A DNA stretch of 64,000 bases from Branchipolynoe longqiensis (GCA_030323885.1 CM059188.1:113874776-113938775), one strand, 5' to 3'; shown: positions 32,262 through 42,923, numbered from the stretch's first letter. Notes: generated by a model from the letters alone, not told the origin. Translations and numbers: made by a program.

Positions 32262-32608
32262 AGTTGCATAGTCCGATGGTTTTGGATTTCTGTATTTTTT
32301 CTTAGATAAATATATTAGATTGATCACTATTATCTACTTTACATTAGTTCAAAGTTACCTTTATTTTAAATGGTAAGCTTTTTAGATACTTTGGGTGCAA
32401 AAATCGAAAATTAGTTTTGGCATGCTTGCCAAAACTCTGATGCCATAGACTTCTGCGGTAACAGGTTCTGTTAAATTGACTCAGTATTGCCTTCTACGCA
32501 GAAACAAATGCCTAATAAGTGCATCAGTATCTAAGTTAGATATCTAGAAGCAAATCTAAATAATTATTTTGGTTTTGAAAATTTGATGCTTTATCGGACT
32601 ATGCAGCT
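32262..32608 (+). mobile_element. M1 element, complete
   Basis: Full copy from AGTTGCATAGTCCGATGG to TATCGGACTATGCAGCT. Left flank TTAC, right flank TTAA. Confidence 0.88.
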
Positions 32609-32671
32609 TTAAGTTAACATACACAGGCGCTGAATGCATGCGTCATAAAACTCCCCTCCCGCCGCGTCTGA

Positions 32672-32781
32672 GGGAGAGTCGCTGTTGGACAACTGTGTTA
32701 CTTAACAGAAATGAAAAGAATTAAGTCAAATTGCAGGTGTGGTAAATGTGTTCATAATTCACCGCTATCAATGGAGTCAGA
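32672..32781 (+). CDS. Possible first exon, P2X7-C-terminal-like Cys motif (partial)
   Basis: An ATG at 32711 opens 24 codons: basic residues (KRIK), then CRCGKC, then SMES. The exon would end at AGA|GTAAGT (about 32781), a near-consensus donor. The frame stops at once if unspliced. The frame upstream is open back to 32672, so a longer N-terminus from an upstream acceptor (CTTAACAG at 32701-32708) is also possible. Cys-x-Cys-Gly-x-Cys followed by a Met-Glu-Ser stretch resembles the start of the cytoplasmic C-terminal domain of P2X7 receptors, which also occurs as a stand-alone domain in many animals. No next exon is visible before the solo LTR. It could be a gene fragment carried by a repeat, or chance. 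Confidence 0.35.
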
Positions 32782-32811
32782 GTAAGTACCTGTAAAAATC
32801 ATATATATATA

Positions 32812-33150
32812 TGTAATGGCTCACTGCCCTCCGACTCCCACACTGCCACGCACACACGGAAAAACGCCAAGATTCAATATAAGTATGCTTCAACTTGGTT
32901 TATTGAACCAATCTGCTCTCCGCGGCGTCCACAGTCGACTGACCCGCCCCCTGACTCACCAGATCCCACATCGACTCTATAGGTGGGGTTGGGGGGTGAG
33001 CTAGCCACATGCAGTAGAGGGCAGCCCAGTCGGGGTCTGCCCGGTGGCTAGCCTGCCGCCACCTAGCGCAGTTCAGTGTAACTGCGTAGGTGCGCGGCAA
33101 AGTCTCCGCCGCTGCCGCATGGTAGTAGGGCTCATGTACAGACTACTACA
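32812..33150 (-). mobile_element. Solo LTR (candidate)
   Basis: On the minus strand 339 bp begin TGTAGTAGTCTGTACATGAG and end GAGCCATTACA (TG...CA ends). An AATAAA poly(A) signal lies at 32899-32904. It sits inside an AT microsatellite, so the 4-5 bp target duplication cannot be read. No PBS, polypurine tract or internal coding region is adjacent, hence solo. Ty3-type origin is a guess. Confidence 0.6.
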
Positions 33151-33662
33151 TATATATATATATAAATAATTATAATAATAATAAAATAACAACTTTTTTA
33201 TTTTTTTTAAATTTTGTTTAAACAAACAAAAAAAAACCACAAATAGTAATAAAGTCCACCTGTCTGCATGTCTATTTAATGTGTTGATATTGCTCTCAGC
33301 TGCCTATCTGAGTTGTGAGTAGACGTCCAACATGGCGGCCTCTGAATGAGTGTATGGTCGGCTTTTATATTACCAAACCAGAATTAACTGAAATCCCTAG
33401 GTGCACAACCCCATAAACTGTCATCAGCGTCCGTATTCACTGGGGCCCACCGATGCATCACCTGCCACTGCGTCTAAATAACACCTATTAACGCCCAGGC
33501 AAGACGACGCGGGCGTCTCCGTGACCTCATTCCCACACTCATCATTTGCCGTGACTTTTGTTGCGGTTCGCTTTATTGTTTGCGTAGTTTATTGCATAAC
33601 ACACATTCAATTATAATAATTAATGTCGGTGGCACGCTGTGTGTGCCCACATTGCTGTCTGC
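33151..33662. other. Unassigned stretch
   Basis: AT-rich, poly-T and poly-A runs at 33190-33240. No gene or shared repeat seen. Confidence 0.45.
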
Positions 33663-33925
33663 TGAGTGGTTGGTTGGTTGGTTGTTGGAGTTTTACATCC
33701 TGGCAACATCTAACGTCATATCACTATCAGTACGCGTACCGATTTGTGACAGTGCACACTCATGATGACTTTTATTGTGCTGTCCCACTGGGAAATCAGG
33801 CCACCAGCCAGCACCCATGACCCAATATCCCACTCAGTCACATTATTCTGACACTGAGCCAACCAGTTCTTGGTCTAGCCTAATAATGCCAAGCGCCTGG
33901 CTCGGGAGCAACAAGTATCGTGTTG
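33663..33925 (-). mobile_element. SINE-1, head missing
   Basis: Minus-strand copy. It breaks off at ACAAGTATC, before the tRNA-like head. Tail of GGTTGGTTGG type. Confidence 0.88.
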
Positions 33926-34004
33926 GTTAGATGTTGGAGTTTTGCATCCTGGCAACATCTATAGTCACATCACTATCAGGAAGGGTACCGATTTGTGACA
34001 GTGC
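33926..34004 (-). mobile_element. SINE-1 tail fragment
   Basis: Follows the previous copy in the same orientation. Both share CATCACTATCAG in place of the usual CATATCAG, so they are probably a local duplication. Confidence 0.8.
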
Positions 34005-34063
34005 CTTGACTTCTGGGGTGTTTACAACGGTTACTGGCTGCAGAACTGCAGCATTATACTATT
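34005..34063 (+). mobile_element. Repeat D, left part, split by SINE-4
   Basis: ACGGTTACTGGCTGCAGAAC to GCATTATA. It resumes at 34559 as GAGAGGCACCGATAAATTGG. Confidence 0.7.
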
Positions 34064-34249
34064 GTCATGGGGGTGATGAAAATGGGAAATATTGCGCCTA
34101 GAGCGGGACTCGAACCCACATCTCTTTGCATTCCGGGCCAGTGTGCTAACCATTACACCACCTAGGCTCCCTGATATCAACACACTACCCACGCCTACCT
34201 GTCTATGTGGCTCCTTGCCTGAGAGGTCAGTGCAGACCACTACACTCAT
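34064..34249 (-). mobile_element. SINE-4, copy 1
   Basis: On the minus strand a 90-bp leader (GTGGTCTGCACTGACCTCTC) precedes a tRNA-like head with GGTGTAATGGTTAGCACACT and GGGTTCGAGTCCCGC. The 3' part is CTAGGCGCAATATTTCCC to CACCCCCATGAC. Confidence 0.8.
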
Positions 34250-34383
34250 CCCCCTGGAATTGTAAGTCTTTTAATGCTTACAATTACATACATACAGGCA
34301 ATGCAACGCACTTACATACACAGGGTAGGTTCAACAACTATACAGCGCATAGCTTGTACAGGATCCTGGTCACGGCAACCAGT

Positions 34384-34558
34384 GTCATGGGGGTGATGAA
34401 AATGGGAAATATTGTGCCTAGAGCGGGACTCGAACCCACACCTCTTTGCATTCCGGGCCAGTGTGCTAACCATTACACCACCTAGGCTCCCTGATATTAA
34501 CACACTACCCTGTCTATGCGGCTCATTGCCTGAGAGGTCAGTGCAGACCACTACACTA
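34384..34558 (-). mobile_element. SINE-4, copy 2
   Basis: Nearly identical to copy 1 (a few substitutions and one short gap), in the same orientation about 320 bp away. Either a tandem duplication or two insertions into repeat D. Confidence 0.8.
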
Positions 34559-34811
34559 TTTATAGAGAGGCACCGATAAATTGGCCCAATCTTTGGTTGA
34601 AGAATAATCTTCTGGTGGGACGGTTGTAGAAGCTGGGGAATGTCTTTACAACGATTAAACGGCGAGTCATTGGGGCGGTCCAGAATCACTCCGGTCCTGC
34701 GGTAGCACAGCACTTGTATCCAGCAGACAGCAGCAAGGGTTTCCGAGGAAGGGACGGGTACAGATGGGTCCAGCGGTTCCAGCAACAAGAACTAAGCGAG
34801 AGAAATGAAAA
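34559..34811 (+). mobile_element. Repeat D, right part
   Basis: Contains CCAATCTTTGGTTGAAGAAT, GGTTGTAGAAGCTGGGGAAT and GTATCCAGCAGACAGCAGCA. These phrases recur at 61908-61965 and 62706-62730. Confidence 0.7.
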
Positions 34812-35082
34812 GGTAACTCATGGCAACTTTTATAGTGCTGTCCCACTGGGAAATCAGGCTGCCTACCAGCACCATGACCTGATATCCCACTCTGCCACAT
34901 TATCCTGACACTGAGCTAACCAGTCCTTTGCCATAGCCTAAAAATGCCGAGCGCCTGGCTAGGAAGCAGCCAGTATCAATTTTTAAGTCATTGGTTTGAC
35001 GACTCGACCAGGGTTCGAATCGCACGATCTACCAAAGTGGGTGTCGGACACTCAACTCATTCGGACATCCTGTCTGGTCGTC
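34812..35082 (-). mobile_element. SINE-1a, 3'-truncated
   Basis: Minus-strand copy with head to 35082 and body to CTCATGGCAAC. The last 70 bp and the tail are missing. It abuts repeat D. Confidence 0.88.
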
Positions 35083-35286
35083 TGCTGAGAGTGTAGCTAT
35101 ATGACGGATTTACTTAAACTCCCCCCCCCCTCCCCACACCTTTTTGTAGTTAGGGAGTGGGGGGGGGGGAGGGTCGGCGTTAGGGGGGGGGCTCTTTTAC
35201 AAACGCTCCACAGTTTCTACCTCAGCAGGGCACCCAGACACCGGGTGTCAAGTTTGTCACACCGGCGGCCTGGAGCCGTCACAAGG

Positions 35287-36046
35287 CCAGTGTTGCAATT
35301 TGATAGGGAACCCGGTTTAAAACAGGTCTTTTCGCAATGCGCATGTGTCAAAGTCAGACATCAAGCCTGAAATCGTGTAGTGTAGTGTAGCACTTGAATC
35401 CGGACAGCAGCAGGGGTTTGAGGAAGGCAGGCAAAGGTGGGAGCAGCGGTCATTCCAGCAACAAGAACAAGACAGAGAAATCGTAAAGGTGAAGGGCCTC
35501 ACCCAAGAACACAACTACCCTGGTCAGGGGAAGAAGTGTGCCTGGGAGAAATCGAAATGGGCAGAATCTAGGAAAGAGCAATGAGGAGAGTTGAGTCAAA
35601 GGACCGTGTCTATTTGCTCTGTGGTGACCGTCAAGCGAGCCATAGACACGGACAGAGTAAGAGTAGAAAGTGAAATGCCAGCGGGCTCCCCCTCCTGGAA
35701 CTCTTTTCAGACATATCGAGGAGGAGCATGGCCGGCAGAGAGGTGATAGAGAGAGGTGTGGACAGAGTGCGGTCCGGATAGCAAGTGAGCTTCTGTCTGT
35801 GTTGCCAGAGCTCTGTGGAAATGTAGGGCGGGTGGCAGGACAAGCAAGGATTCCTTCGGGAATGGTTGTAGTGAATATTTTATGCATAATAGTCTTTATT
35901 ACCCTCTGCACTAATAGGTTAACAAGCAATTAACAAGTTATTAAACGCGGGTACAATCTCAATCAGGCAAAATTGCATGTGCATCCGCATTGCGAAAAGA
36001 CCCGTTTTAAACCGGGTACCCGTTAAAACTGCGACACCGGGCGATT
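35287..36046. mobile_element. M12-related element carrying a repeat D segment
   Basis: Inverted ends of about 60 bp: GCCAGTGTTGCAATTTGATA on the left; on the right the complement of GCCCGGTGTCGCAGTTTTAA. Both continue into AAACSGGTCTTTTCGCAATG. The interior from about 35372 matches the right part of repeat D (CAGCAGGGGTTTGAGGAAGG, CCAGCAACAAGAAC) and extends it by 500 bp. No convincing protein. Confidence 0.7.
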
Positions 36047-36283
36047 CTCCACGTGCACGTCGCGAGGTGTGGACGCGGGCCCCTAGCTGATTGACAAGTG
36101 TCACTTGACAGAGTTCTGCAAACAGAACCATCTCCACACGAGTGTCACCTACAGAAACCTGCAGGACTGTTTGTGGCTGACTGACTGTCAACGGTGCAAA
36201 CACTGGAGGGTAATATCAATATGGTATGTGGGAAGAGGGGACAGACAGTTTGGGTATTGTGTGTGAGTGTGATATCAAGACAG

Positions 36284-36623
36284 TGTGGGTATAGAGGGGG
36301 TGTAATGACGTCACGAGGCAACTTTCGGTGGCCATATTGGATGACATACAGAAGGCTTGCAGCTGCCTACACTGTGGTTATTTACTGATTTGTTGGTTTA
36401 TTTGTCACTGTTTTGAGCAGTTTGGCCTCAGAAGTTGTTGCTAAAGTGCTGTAAGTGAACACATTGGAGGTAAACTGCCCAGAACCTCCCATAACACAAG
36501 AAAACTCTGTTTTACTGCATCTGCATGCATTCACAACATGGCTAGGGAGGGTGCTCATAATCCAAGATGGCAGCCCGCTGACCGCTGATTGCTAAGTAAT
36601 GACGTCACGTGCACTCCCTCTAT
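36284..36623 (-). mobile_element. Repeat A, inverted copy
   Basis: Inverted partner of 2969-3308, 33 kb away, with the two TGACGTCA sites at 36306-36313 and 36600-36607. It sits next to the diverged edge of the 55-bp satellite. Confidence 0.8.
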
Positions 36624-36626
36624 CGT

Positions 36627-36830
36627 GTGTTTCCGACCGACTGGAGGCCGTATATCGGCAGAACCGCCCGAAGCCGCCTCCCCCGGGACGCTCAGCCCTG
36701 ATTGGCTGATCGCCTGCGGCTTGGTAAGCCTTAACCGGGGAAGTGCAGGCGGCACAGCGCCCACCCGCCACGGGGCAGGTGGGGCTCATTAGGTCCTGCA
36801 GACTAAGTAATATGAGCATAATGGTGCTGT
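36627..36830 (+). repeat. Dispersed repeat I, copy 2
   Basis: Matches 9378-9612 in the same orientation. Shares CCGACTGGA, CCTGATTGG and GGCACAGCG. Its right end is interrupted by M2 copy 4. Confidence 0.65.
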
Positions 36831-36831
36831 C

Positions 36832-37421
36832 ACATTATGACGTTTCTCGCCAATGCGCATCGACGTGTGTGATTTTCGGGCGGAACATCGGCACACGTCA
36901 GGAAACGTTACGCGCGTGTTAGGCATGTTTCGGTACCGCGTCGGTACATGTGATGGACGTCGACAGTAGGCGAGGAATGGCGGCGCACAGCGTGTCGCAT
37001 CGAAAGTTTTGTGCATGCACAAAACTTTCGGACGATCGACAACGCGCGTCAACGCGCGGGTGCCAATATTATGGCGACATCAGAAGCACGTCGACATCGC
37101 TGGAATAACATTATGCGAATGCTAGGCAAATGCCGGGCGTGTGGGACGGTCGTTCCCACACATTGCGCCAAACTAGTGCATTGTTGTTTTATGCCCTGGC
37201 AACATCTAAAGTCTTATGAGGACGGCGCGCCAAATTTTTTTTTTTTTTTACCGCACGCGTCAATATACATTACCACAACGTCGGCCGCATGCTACCAACA
37301 CTTTGCGCTGACGTCAAACTTTTTCCCAAAACGCCGAAAAGTTGGACGTGTCTCGACGCATACAACTTATTTTGCACGTTGGCGGCACACCGGTGAGAAG
37401 CGTCGTAATGTGACAGGGCTA
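36832..37421. mobile_element. M2 fold-back element, copy 4, with SINE-1 tail inside
   Basis: About 590 bp. The tips TGGTGCTGTCACATTATGAC and near complement are flanked by TAA (left) and TTA (right). The palindrome GTTTTGTGCATGCACAAAAC lies at 37006-37025. A minus-strand SINE-1 tail (CCTGGCAACATCTAAAGTC) occupies about 37178-37226, followed by a poly-T run. Confidence 0.82.
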
Positions 37422-37424
37422 TTA

Positions 37425-38095
37425 CAAGTTATAAAATACGATATTAACACGTTATGTGGGCACAGTGTGGGTATTGTGTGTGAGTGTGATATTAACATGT
37501 TATGTGGGGGTGAGGGCACAGTGTGGGTATTGTGTGTGAGTGTGATATTAACATGTTATGTGGGGGTGAGGGCACAGTGTGGGTATTGTGTGTGAGTGTG
37601 ATATTAACATGTTATGTGGGATGAGGGCACAGTGTGGGTATTGTGTGTGAGTGTGATATTAACACGTTATGTGGGATGAGGGCACAGTGTGGGTATTGTG
37701 TGTGAGTGTGATATTAACACGTTATGTGGGATGAGGGCACAGTGTGGGTATTGTGTGTGAGTGTGATATTAACATGTTATGTGGGATGAGGGCACAGTGT
37801 GGGTATTGTGTGTGAGTGTGATATTAACATGTTATGTGGGGGTGAGGGCACAGTGTGGGTATTGTGTGTGAGTGTGATATTAACACGTTATGTGGGATGA
37901 GGGCACAGTGTGGGTATTGTGTACTGTGAGTGTAAAATCAAGATGGCGCCGTGTATTTGGCGACAATCTGCGTTTTGTGTGTGAGAAAATTATCGCCACT
38001 GTGTAATGGATTTGGCCACAATCTGTGTATTGTGTGTGAGTGTAATATCAATATGGGCATTGTCCATGAGTGTAATATTAACATTATATATGAAA
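37425..38095. repeat. 55-56 bp minisatellite
   Basis: Nine or so units containing CACAGTGTGGGTATTGTGTG, AGTGTGATATTAACA and GTTATGTGGG (37443-37925), then a diverged tail to 38095. Related pieces at 36205-36290 and 38455-38535 suggest one ancestral array broken up by repeats A, I, M2 and SINE-3. Confidence 0.92.
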
Positions 38096-38421
38096 AAAGG
38101 TTATTTAACGATGCCTCTAAAGCACATTGAATTTCATATCATCAGCTATTGGACGTCAAACATATGGTAATTCCTACAGATTTCTTTGGAGGAAACCCGC
38201 CACCACCACATGGGCTACTCTTTCTGATAAGCAGCAACATTGTTTTTCTATACATTATCCCACAGACAGGACAGCACATACCACAGCCTTTGATGAACAA
38301 GTTGTGGACCACTGGTTGGAATGGAAAATAACCCAAACTGCTAAATGGGTGCACTGAGCAGGATCGATCGGATGACCCACACATTCATGGGTGGACACTC
38401 TACCGCCTGAGCTACGTCCCG
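38096..38421 (-). mobile_element. SINE-3, full length
   Basis: On the minus strand it has a tRNA-like head (GGACGTAGCTCAGGCGGTAG; B-box region GGTCATCCGATCGATCC), the body with CTGTCTGTGGGATAATGTAT, and the end CATCGTTAAATAACC. It is the most complete SINE-3 here. Confidence 0.87.
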
Positions 38422-38455
38422 CCCCCCTACTTTATATACGAAGGGCTACAGTATA

Positions 38456-39027
38456 GGTGTTGTGTTGAAGTGTAATGTCAACACTGTGAAATGTATTGGG
38501 CCACAATGTGGGTATTGTGTGTGAGTGTAATATCATGACAGTGGGACCATGGAGGACGGGAGGGGTGTGTGTGTGTGCTTGTGTGTGTGGAACTGCACGT
38601 AGCTGACAGCCTGTAGTGACCGTGTCGGGACGGAGGGGGGGTGGGGGGACGGCGTGGGGAGCCTACCAACAGGCATGAGTTATTCCACTCCTGGCTGCTC
38701 GCCAATCACGTGGCGAATTAGCAACTACACGGTCCGTAAGGGGCCTGGAAAGTCTTGACAAGTCTTGAACTTCATTTGTCCCATTTCAAGCCCTGAAGAA
38801 GCCTTGAAATTAAACCTATTTCAGTTAATTAGTCTTGAAATGCCTTGAATTCGCCATCGTTGTTTTTGCCCCGGAAATCCAAATGAAAATAGTCTTGAAT
38901 TCCTATAAAAATTACAGCCTTGAAAAGCCTTGAAATAGCTTTGGATCCCAAATCTTCACATGTGTACGACGGACCCTGCGGCTAGCAGCGCCCCCTACCC
39001 GCCGACATGTCGCCGCCGCAGCATCCT
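38456..39027. other. Diverged satellite edge and AGTCTTGAA repeat
   Basis: 38738-38945 contains many copies of AGTCTTGAA, GCCTTGAAA and CCTTGAAATAG words, like a degenerate short tandem repeat. No gene seen. Confidence 0.6.
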
Positions 39028-39163
39028 GCCGAATCCGTACAGCGCAGGCTTCCCGTGCGGAAGGTCGAGGGTTTGATTGCCAGTCGAGTCAAACCTATGA
39101 CGTACACAAATTGATATTTGTCGCCACCTATCCTGGCGCTTGGCATTACTAGGATAGGGCAAC
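39028..39163 (+). mobile_element. SINE-1b, 5' part
   Basis: Head CCGAATCCGTACAGCGCAGG and body to GGATAGGGCAA, where the CT-rich array begins. Confidence 0.87.
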
Positions 39164-40003
39164 TTAAACCATCCTGCCCCTTCTCCATCCCCATCCCCAT
39201 CCCCTTCCTCTCCCCCTTCCTCTCCCCCTTCCTCTCCCCCTTCCTCTCCCCCTCCCCTCCCCTACCCCTCCTCCTACCCCCCCACGCCTCCCCTACCCCC
39301 TCTTCCTCCTCCTTCTTCCACCCCCCTCCCTCTCCCCCTTCCTCTCCCACTCCCCGTCCCATTCCCCCTTTCTCTCTCCCTGACACTCACCCTCACCCCC
39401 CTCCCTGTCCCACTCCCACTCCCTCTCCCACTCCCTGTCCCATTCCCCCCTCTCTCTCCCCCATCACACTCACCCAGACCCTCACCCTCCCTCTCTTGCT
39501 TACAGCCCCAACCCTCCTACCCTTCCTTCTCTCACCTTCCTCTGCTTCCCTCCCCTCAACTCTCTGCTCCCTCCCTCTCTTGCCCTCTCCCTCTCTTGCC
39601 CTCTCCCTCTCTTGCTTGCTCCCTCTCTTGCTCCCTCCCTTTCTTGCTCCCTCCCTCTCTTGCTCCCTCCCTCTCTTGCTCGCTCCCTCTCTTGCTCCCC
39701 CTCTCTTGCCCTCTCCCTCTCTTGCTCCCTCCCTCTCTTGCTCCCTCCCTCTCTTTCCCTCTCCCTCTCTTGCTCCCTCCCTCTCTTGCTCCCTCCCTCT
39801 CTTGCTCCCTCCCTCTCTTGCTCCCTCCCTCTCTTGCTCTCTCTCTTGATCCTTCCCTCTCTTTCCCTCTCTCTCTCTTGCTCCCTCCCTCTCTTGCCCA
39901 CTCTCTCTCTTGTTCCCTCCCTCTCTTGCCCACTCCCTCTCTTGCTCCCTCCTTCTCTTGCTGCCTCCCCCTTTTGACCTCTCCCTCTCTTGCTCCCTCC
40001 ATA
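39164..40003. repeat. CCCTCTCTTGCT minisatellite
   Basis: First CCCCTTCCTCTCC words (39164-39480), then 16-bp CTCCCTCCCTCTCTTG units (39560-40003). Long open frames on both strands (Ser/Leu/Pro-rich one way, Arg/Glu/Gly-rich the other) follow from the repeat. Confidence 0.95.
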
Positions 40004-40427
40004 AAATATACAAAACCACCCAGATCCAGATAACCTGCTGATGTTTCCGAGAAGCCTATAGACTGCACAACATATATTATAAGCTAGATGCCTCACATTA
40101 CTTTACCAAGTAAATCAACAGAGCTTAGGCCATATTGTATTTTGTTACTCGACTGCATTTTCTAAATAGCCTAAAACTCAATAACTCAGCAGTGAAAGAA
40201 AATACATCACAAATATTCTACTGACCTTGAAACTACCCTACTAAATTTAACCATCTATCCTCAATAAAAAAGTGGATATATATATATATTTATATGTCCA
40301 TGCCCTCGGCTGGGTAAGGATTGTTTTTTTAGTTTAATGCTAAATTAAATAAATGTGGGTGTTGTGTGTGCGTGTGTGTGCGTGTGGGTGTGTGTGTACA
40401 GAGTCTACAGCACCCCAGCTTCCCTAA
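40004..40427. other. Unassigned AT-rich stretch
   Basis: No gene seen. AT tract at about 40278-40295 and a GTGTGTGC tract at 40360-40398. Confidence 0.5.
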
Positions 40428-40431
40428 TTAA

Positions 40432-41117
40432 AGATGCATAGTCTGATGGTTTTGAATTCCTGTAATTTTCTGAGATAAATATATAAGGTTGATCGATATG
40501 ATTTACCTTACTTTTGTTTGAAGTAACTTTTATTTTAAATGGCTAACCTTTGAGATATTTGCCAATTTAATTTTGTCAAGCATTCCAAAACTCTGACACC
40601 AAAGACTTCAGCAGTAACAGGTTCTGTTAAACTGTCTCCGTATTCATTTCTCTGTGGCAACAAATGCTTAAAGCTGCATAATCTGATGAAATATCAAATT
40701 TTCAAAACCAAAAGAATTATCTAGATTTGATTGTACGTATCTAACTTAGACACTGATGCACTTATTAAGCATTTGTTTCTGCATAGAAGGCAATACTGAG
40801 TCAATTTCATAGAACTTCTTACTGCAGAAGACTATGGCATGAGTCTTGGCATGCTTGCCAAAACTAATTTCACATGTGTGCATTTCAAATATCTCAAAAC
40901 ATTGCCGTTTAAAATAAAGGTTCCTTCGATCTAAAGTAAGGTTGATTATAACCATCAACCGAAGATATTTATTTATCTCAGAAAATGACAGAAATCCAAA
41001 ACTATCGGACTATGCAACTTTAATAAGTACAGCCGTATCTAAGTTAGATATGTAGTATCAAATCTAGATAATTGTTTTGGTTTTGAAAAGTTGATGTATT
41101 CATCGGACTATGCAGCT
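40432..41117 (+). mobile_element. M1 element interrupted by another M1
   Basis: The outer copy has its left tip at 40432 and right tip at 41117 (CATCGGACTATGCAGCT). An inner inverted copy is inserted at its GCTTAATAAG site. Confidence 0.88.
40672..41019 (-). mobile_element. Inner M1 element, complete
   Basis: 348 bp from AGCTGCATAATCTGATG to CATAGTTGC-type end, flanked by TTAA on both sides (40668-40671 and 41020-41023). The outer M1 supplies the empty site, which has a single TTAA, so a TTAA (or TA) duplication is directly supported. Confidence 0.9.
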
Positions 41118-41490
41118 TTACATATGTAGAATAAAATCTAGATAATTGTTTTGGTTTTGAAAATTTGATGTTTTAATCGGACTATGCAGCTTAAATATGT
41201 AGAATAAAATCTAGATAATTGTTTTGGTTTTGAAAATTTGATGTTTTAATCGGACTATGCAGCTTAAATATGTAGAATAAAATCTAGATAATTATTTTGA
41301 TTTTGAAACTTTGATGTTTTAATCAGACTATGCAGCTTTAAATATGTAGAATAAAATCTAGATAATTATTTTGGTTTTGAAAATTTGATGTTTTAATCAG
41401 ACTATGGAGCTTTAAATATGTAGAATAAAATCGAAATAATTGTTTGGGTTTTGAAAATTTGAGGTTTTCATCAGACTATGCAGCTTTAAA
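41048..41490 (+). repeat. 73-bp tandem array of the M1 right end
   Basis: Six units start at 41048, 41122, 41195, 41268, 41343 and 41416 (spacing 73-75). Each is the M1 right terminus from ATATGTAGAATAAAATC to GGACTATGCAGCTTTAA. Confidence 0.93.
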
Positions 41491-41736
41491 TAGATGTGGG
41501 TTGTCTTTGGTGTGTGTGTGTGTGCAGATTGTGTGTGTGTTTGTGCAGATTGTAGTAAGTAAGTTAAGTAATGGTGTGCTGGAGCTGCCAGATGCAATGA
41601 CCCATTGAGCAGTACACTGGTTTATCCAGCACCAGGCGCAGTGTGTTCGTCCGGGGATTTACTGCTACATAGATCAGACAGGAAGATAAAGAGACCAGAC
41701 ACTGGAGGCAGGCATTGCCACTCACCTCACACACCC

Positions 41737-42545
41737 CATCACTCCGTCCTCCTTCCCACACCTCCTCCTCCCCTCCATCACTCCGTCCTCCTTCCCACAC
41801 CTCCTCCTCCCTTCCATCACTCCGTCCTCCTTCCCACACCTCCTCCTCCCCTCCATCACTCCGTCCTCCTTCCCACACCTCCTCCTCCCCTCCATCACTC
41901 CGTCCTCCTTCCCACACCTCCTCCTCCCCTCCATCACTCCGTCCTCTTTCCCACACCTCCTCCTCCCCTCCATCACTCCGTCCACCTCACCCCAACTCAC
42001 TACCCGCTCCTCTCCACACCTCGTCCATCCTCCTCCACGCACAATCACTCGCTCCTCCTCCCCCCACCTATCTCCCTCCTCCTCCCCACATATCACACTC
42101 CCCTCCTCCACCCACCATCACTCCTTCCTCCTCCCCCCATCACTCCCTCCTCCCTCCATCACTCCCTCCTCCCCACCAGCATTCCCTCCCCCCCCTCCCT
42201 ACCATCACTCCTTCCTCCTCCCCCACCATCAATCCATCCTCCCGCTCCCTACCATTACTCCTTCCTCCTCCCCGACTATAACTCCCTCCTCCCCCACCAT
42301 CACTCCCTCCTCCCCACCATCACTCCCTCCTCCTCCCCCCTCACTCCCTCGTCCTCCCCCAGCATCACTCCCTCCTCCTCCTTTCCCATCACTCCTTCCT
42401 CCCCCACCCACCATCACTCCTTCCTCCTCCACCCACCATCACTCCCTCCTCCCCCACCCATCATCACTCCTTCCTCCTCCACCCACCATCACTCCCTCCT
42501 CCTCAGCACATCTCCTCCCTCCCGCCATTACCAAAACTCCTTCCC
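41737..42545. repeat. 39-bp then degenerate CCTCCTCC minisatellite
   Basis: About six near-identical 39-bp units (CATCACTCCGTCCTCCTTCC) to 41990, then a degenerate CATCACTCCCTCCTCCTCC field. Pro/Ser/Leu-rich and Glu/Gly-rich open frames are by-products. Confidence 0.95.
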
Positions 42546-42554
42546 AAAACTGTA

Positions 42555-42916
42555 GATAAAATGGTTGGTTAGTTGGTTGTTGGAATGTTATGTCCTGGCA
42601 GCATCTAAGGTCATATCAGGACAGCTACCGACTTGTGACAGTGCGCACTCATGGCGACTTTATAGTGCTGCCCCACTGCTAGATCAGGCTGCCAGCACCA
42701 TGACATGATATCCCACTCAGTCACATTATCCTCCTCACACTGAGCCAACCAGTCTTTGCTCTATCCTAATAATACAGAGTGTCTGGCTAGAAAGTGACAA
42801 GTATAATTTTTTAAGTCATTGGTTGGACTTAACCAGGGTTCAAACCGTTGGGTTCGAATCCATACCATCTACCAAAGCGGAAGATCGACGCTCAACTCAT
42901 TCGGCTATCCCAGCTG
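42555..42916 (-). mobile_element. SINE-1a, full length
   Basis: Minus-strand copy, tail GGTTAGTTGGTTG. The head carries a duplicated GGTTCGAA-type B-box phrase (42835-42862), also seen at 11470 and 17450. Confidence 0.9.
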
Positions 42917-42923
42917 GTCTCTA

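Noticed and set aside
35450..35929. 159-codon minus-strand open frame
   Set aside because: Lies in repeat D sequence inside the M12-related element; no recognisable domain and no support from other D copies.
39118..40096. Long Ser/Leu/Pro and Arg/Glu/Gly open frames on both strands
   Set aside because: Caused by the stop-free CT-rich minisatellite.
41605..42555. 316-codon Pro/Ser/Leu-rich open frame
   Set aside because: Follows the 39-bp and CCTCCTCC array; composition and period match the repeat.
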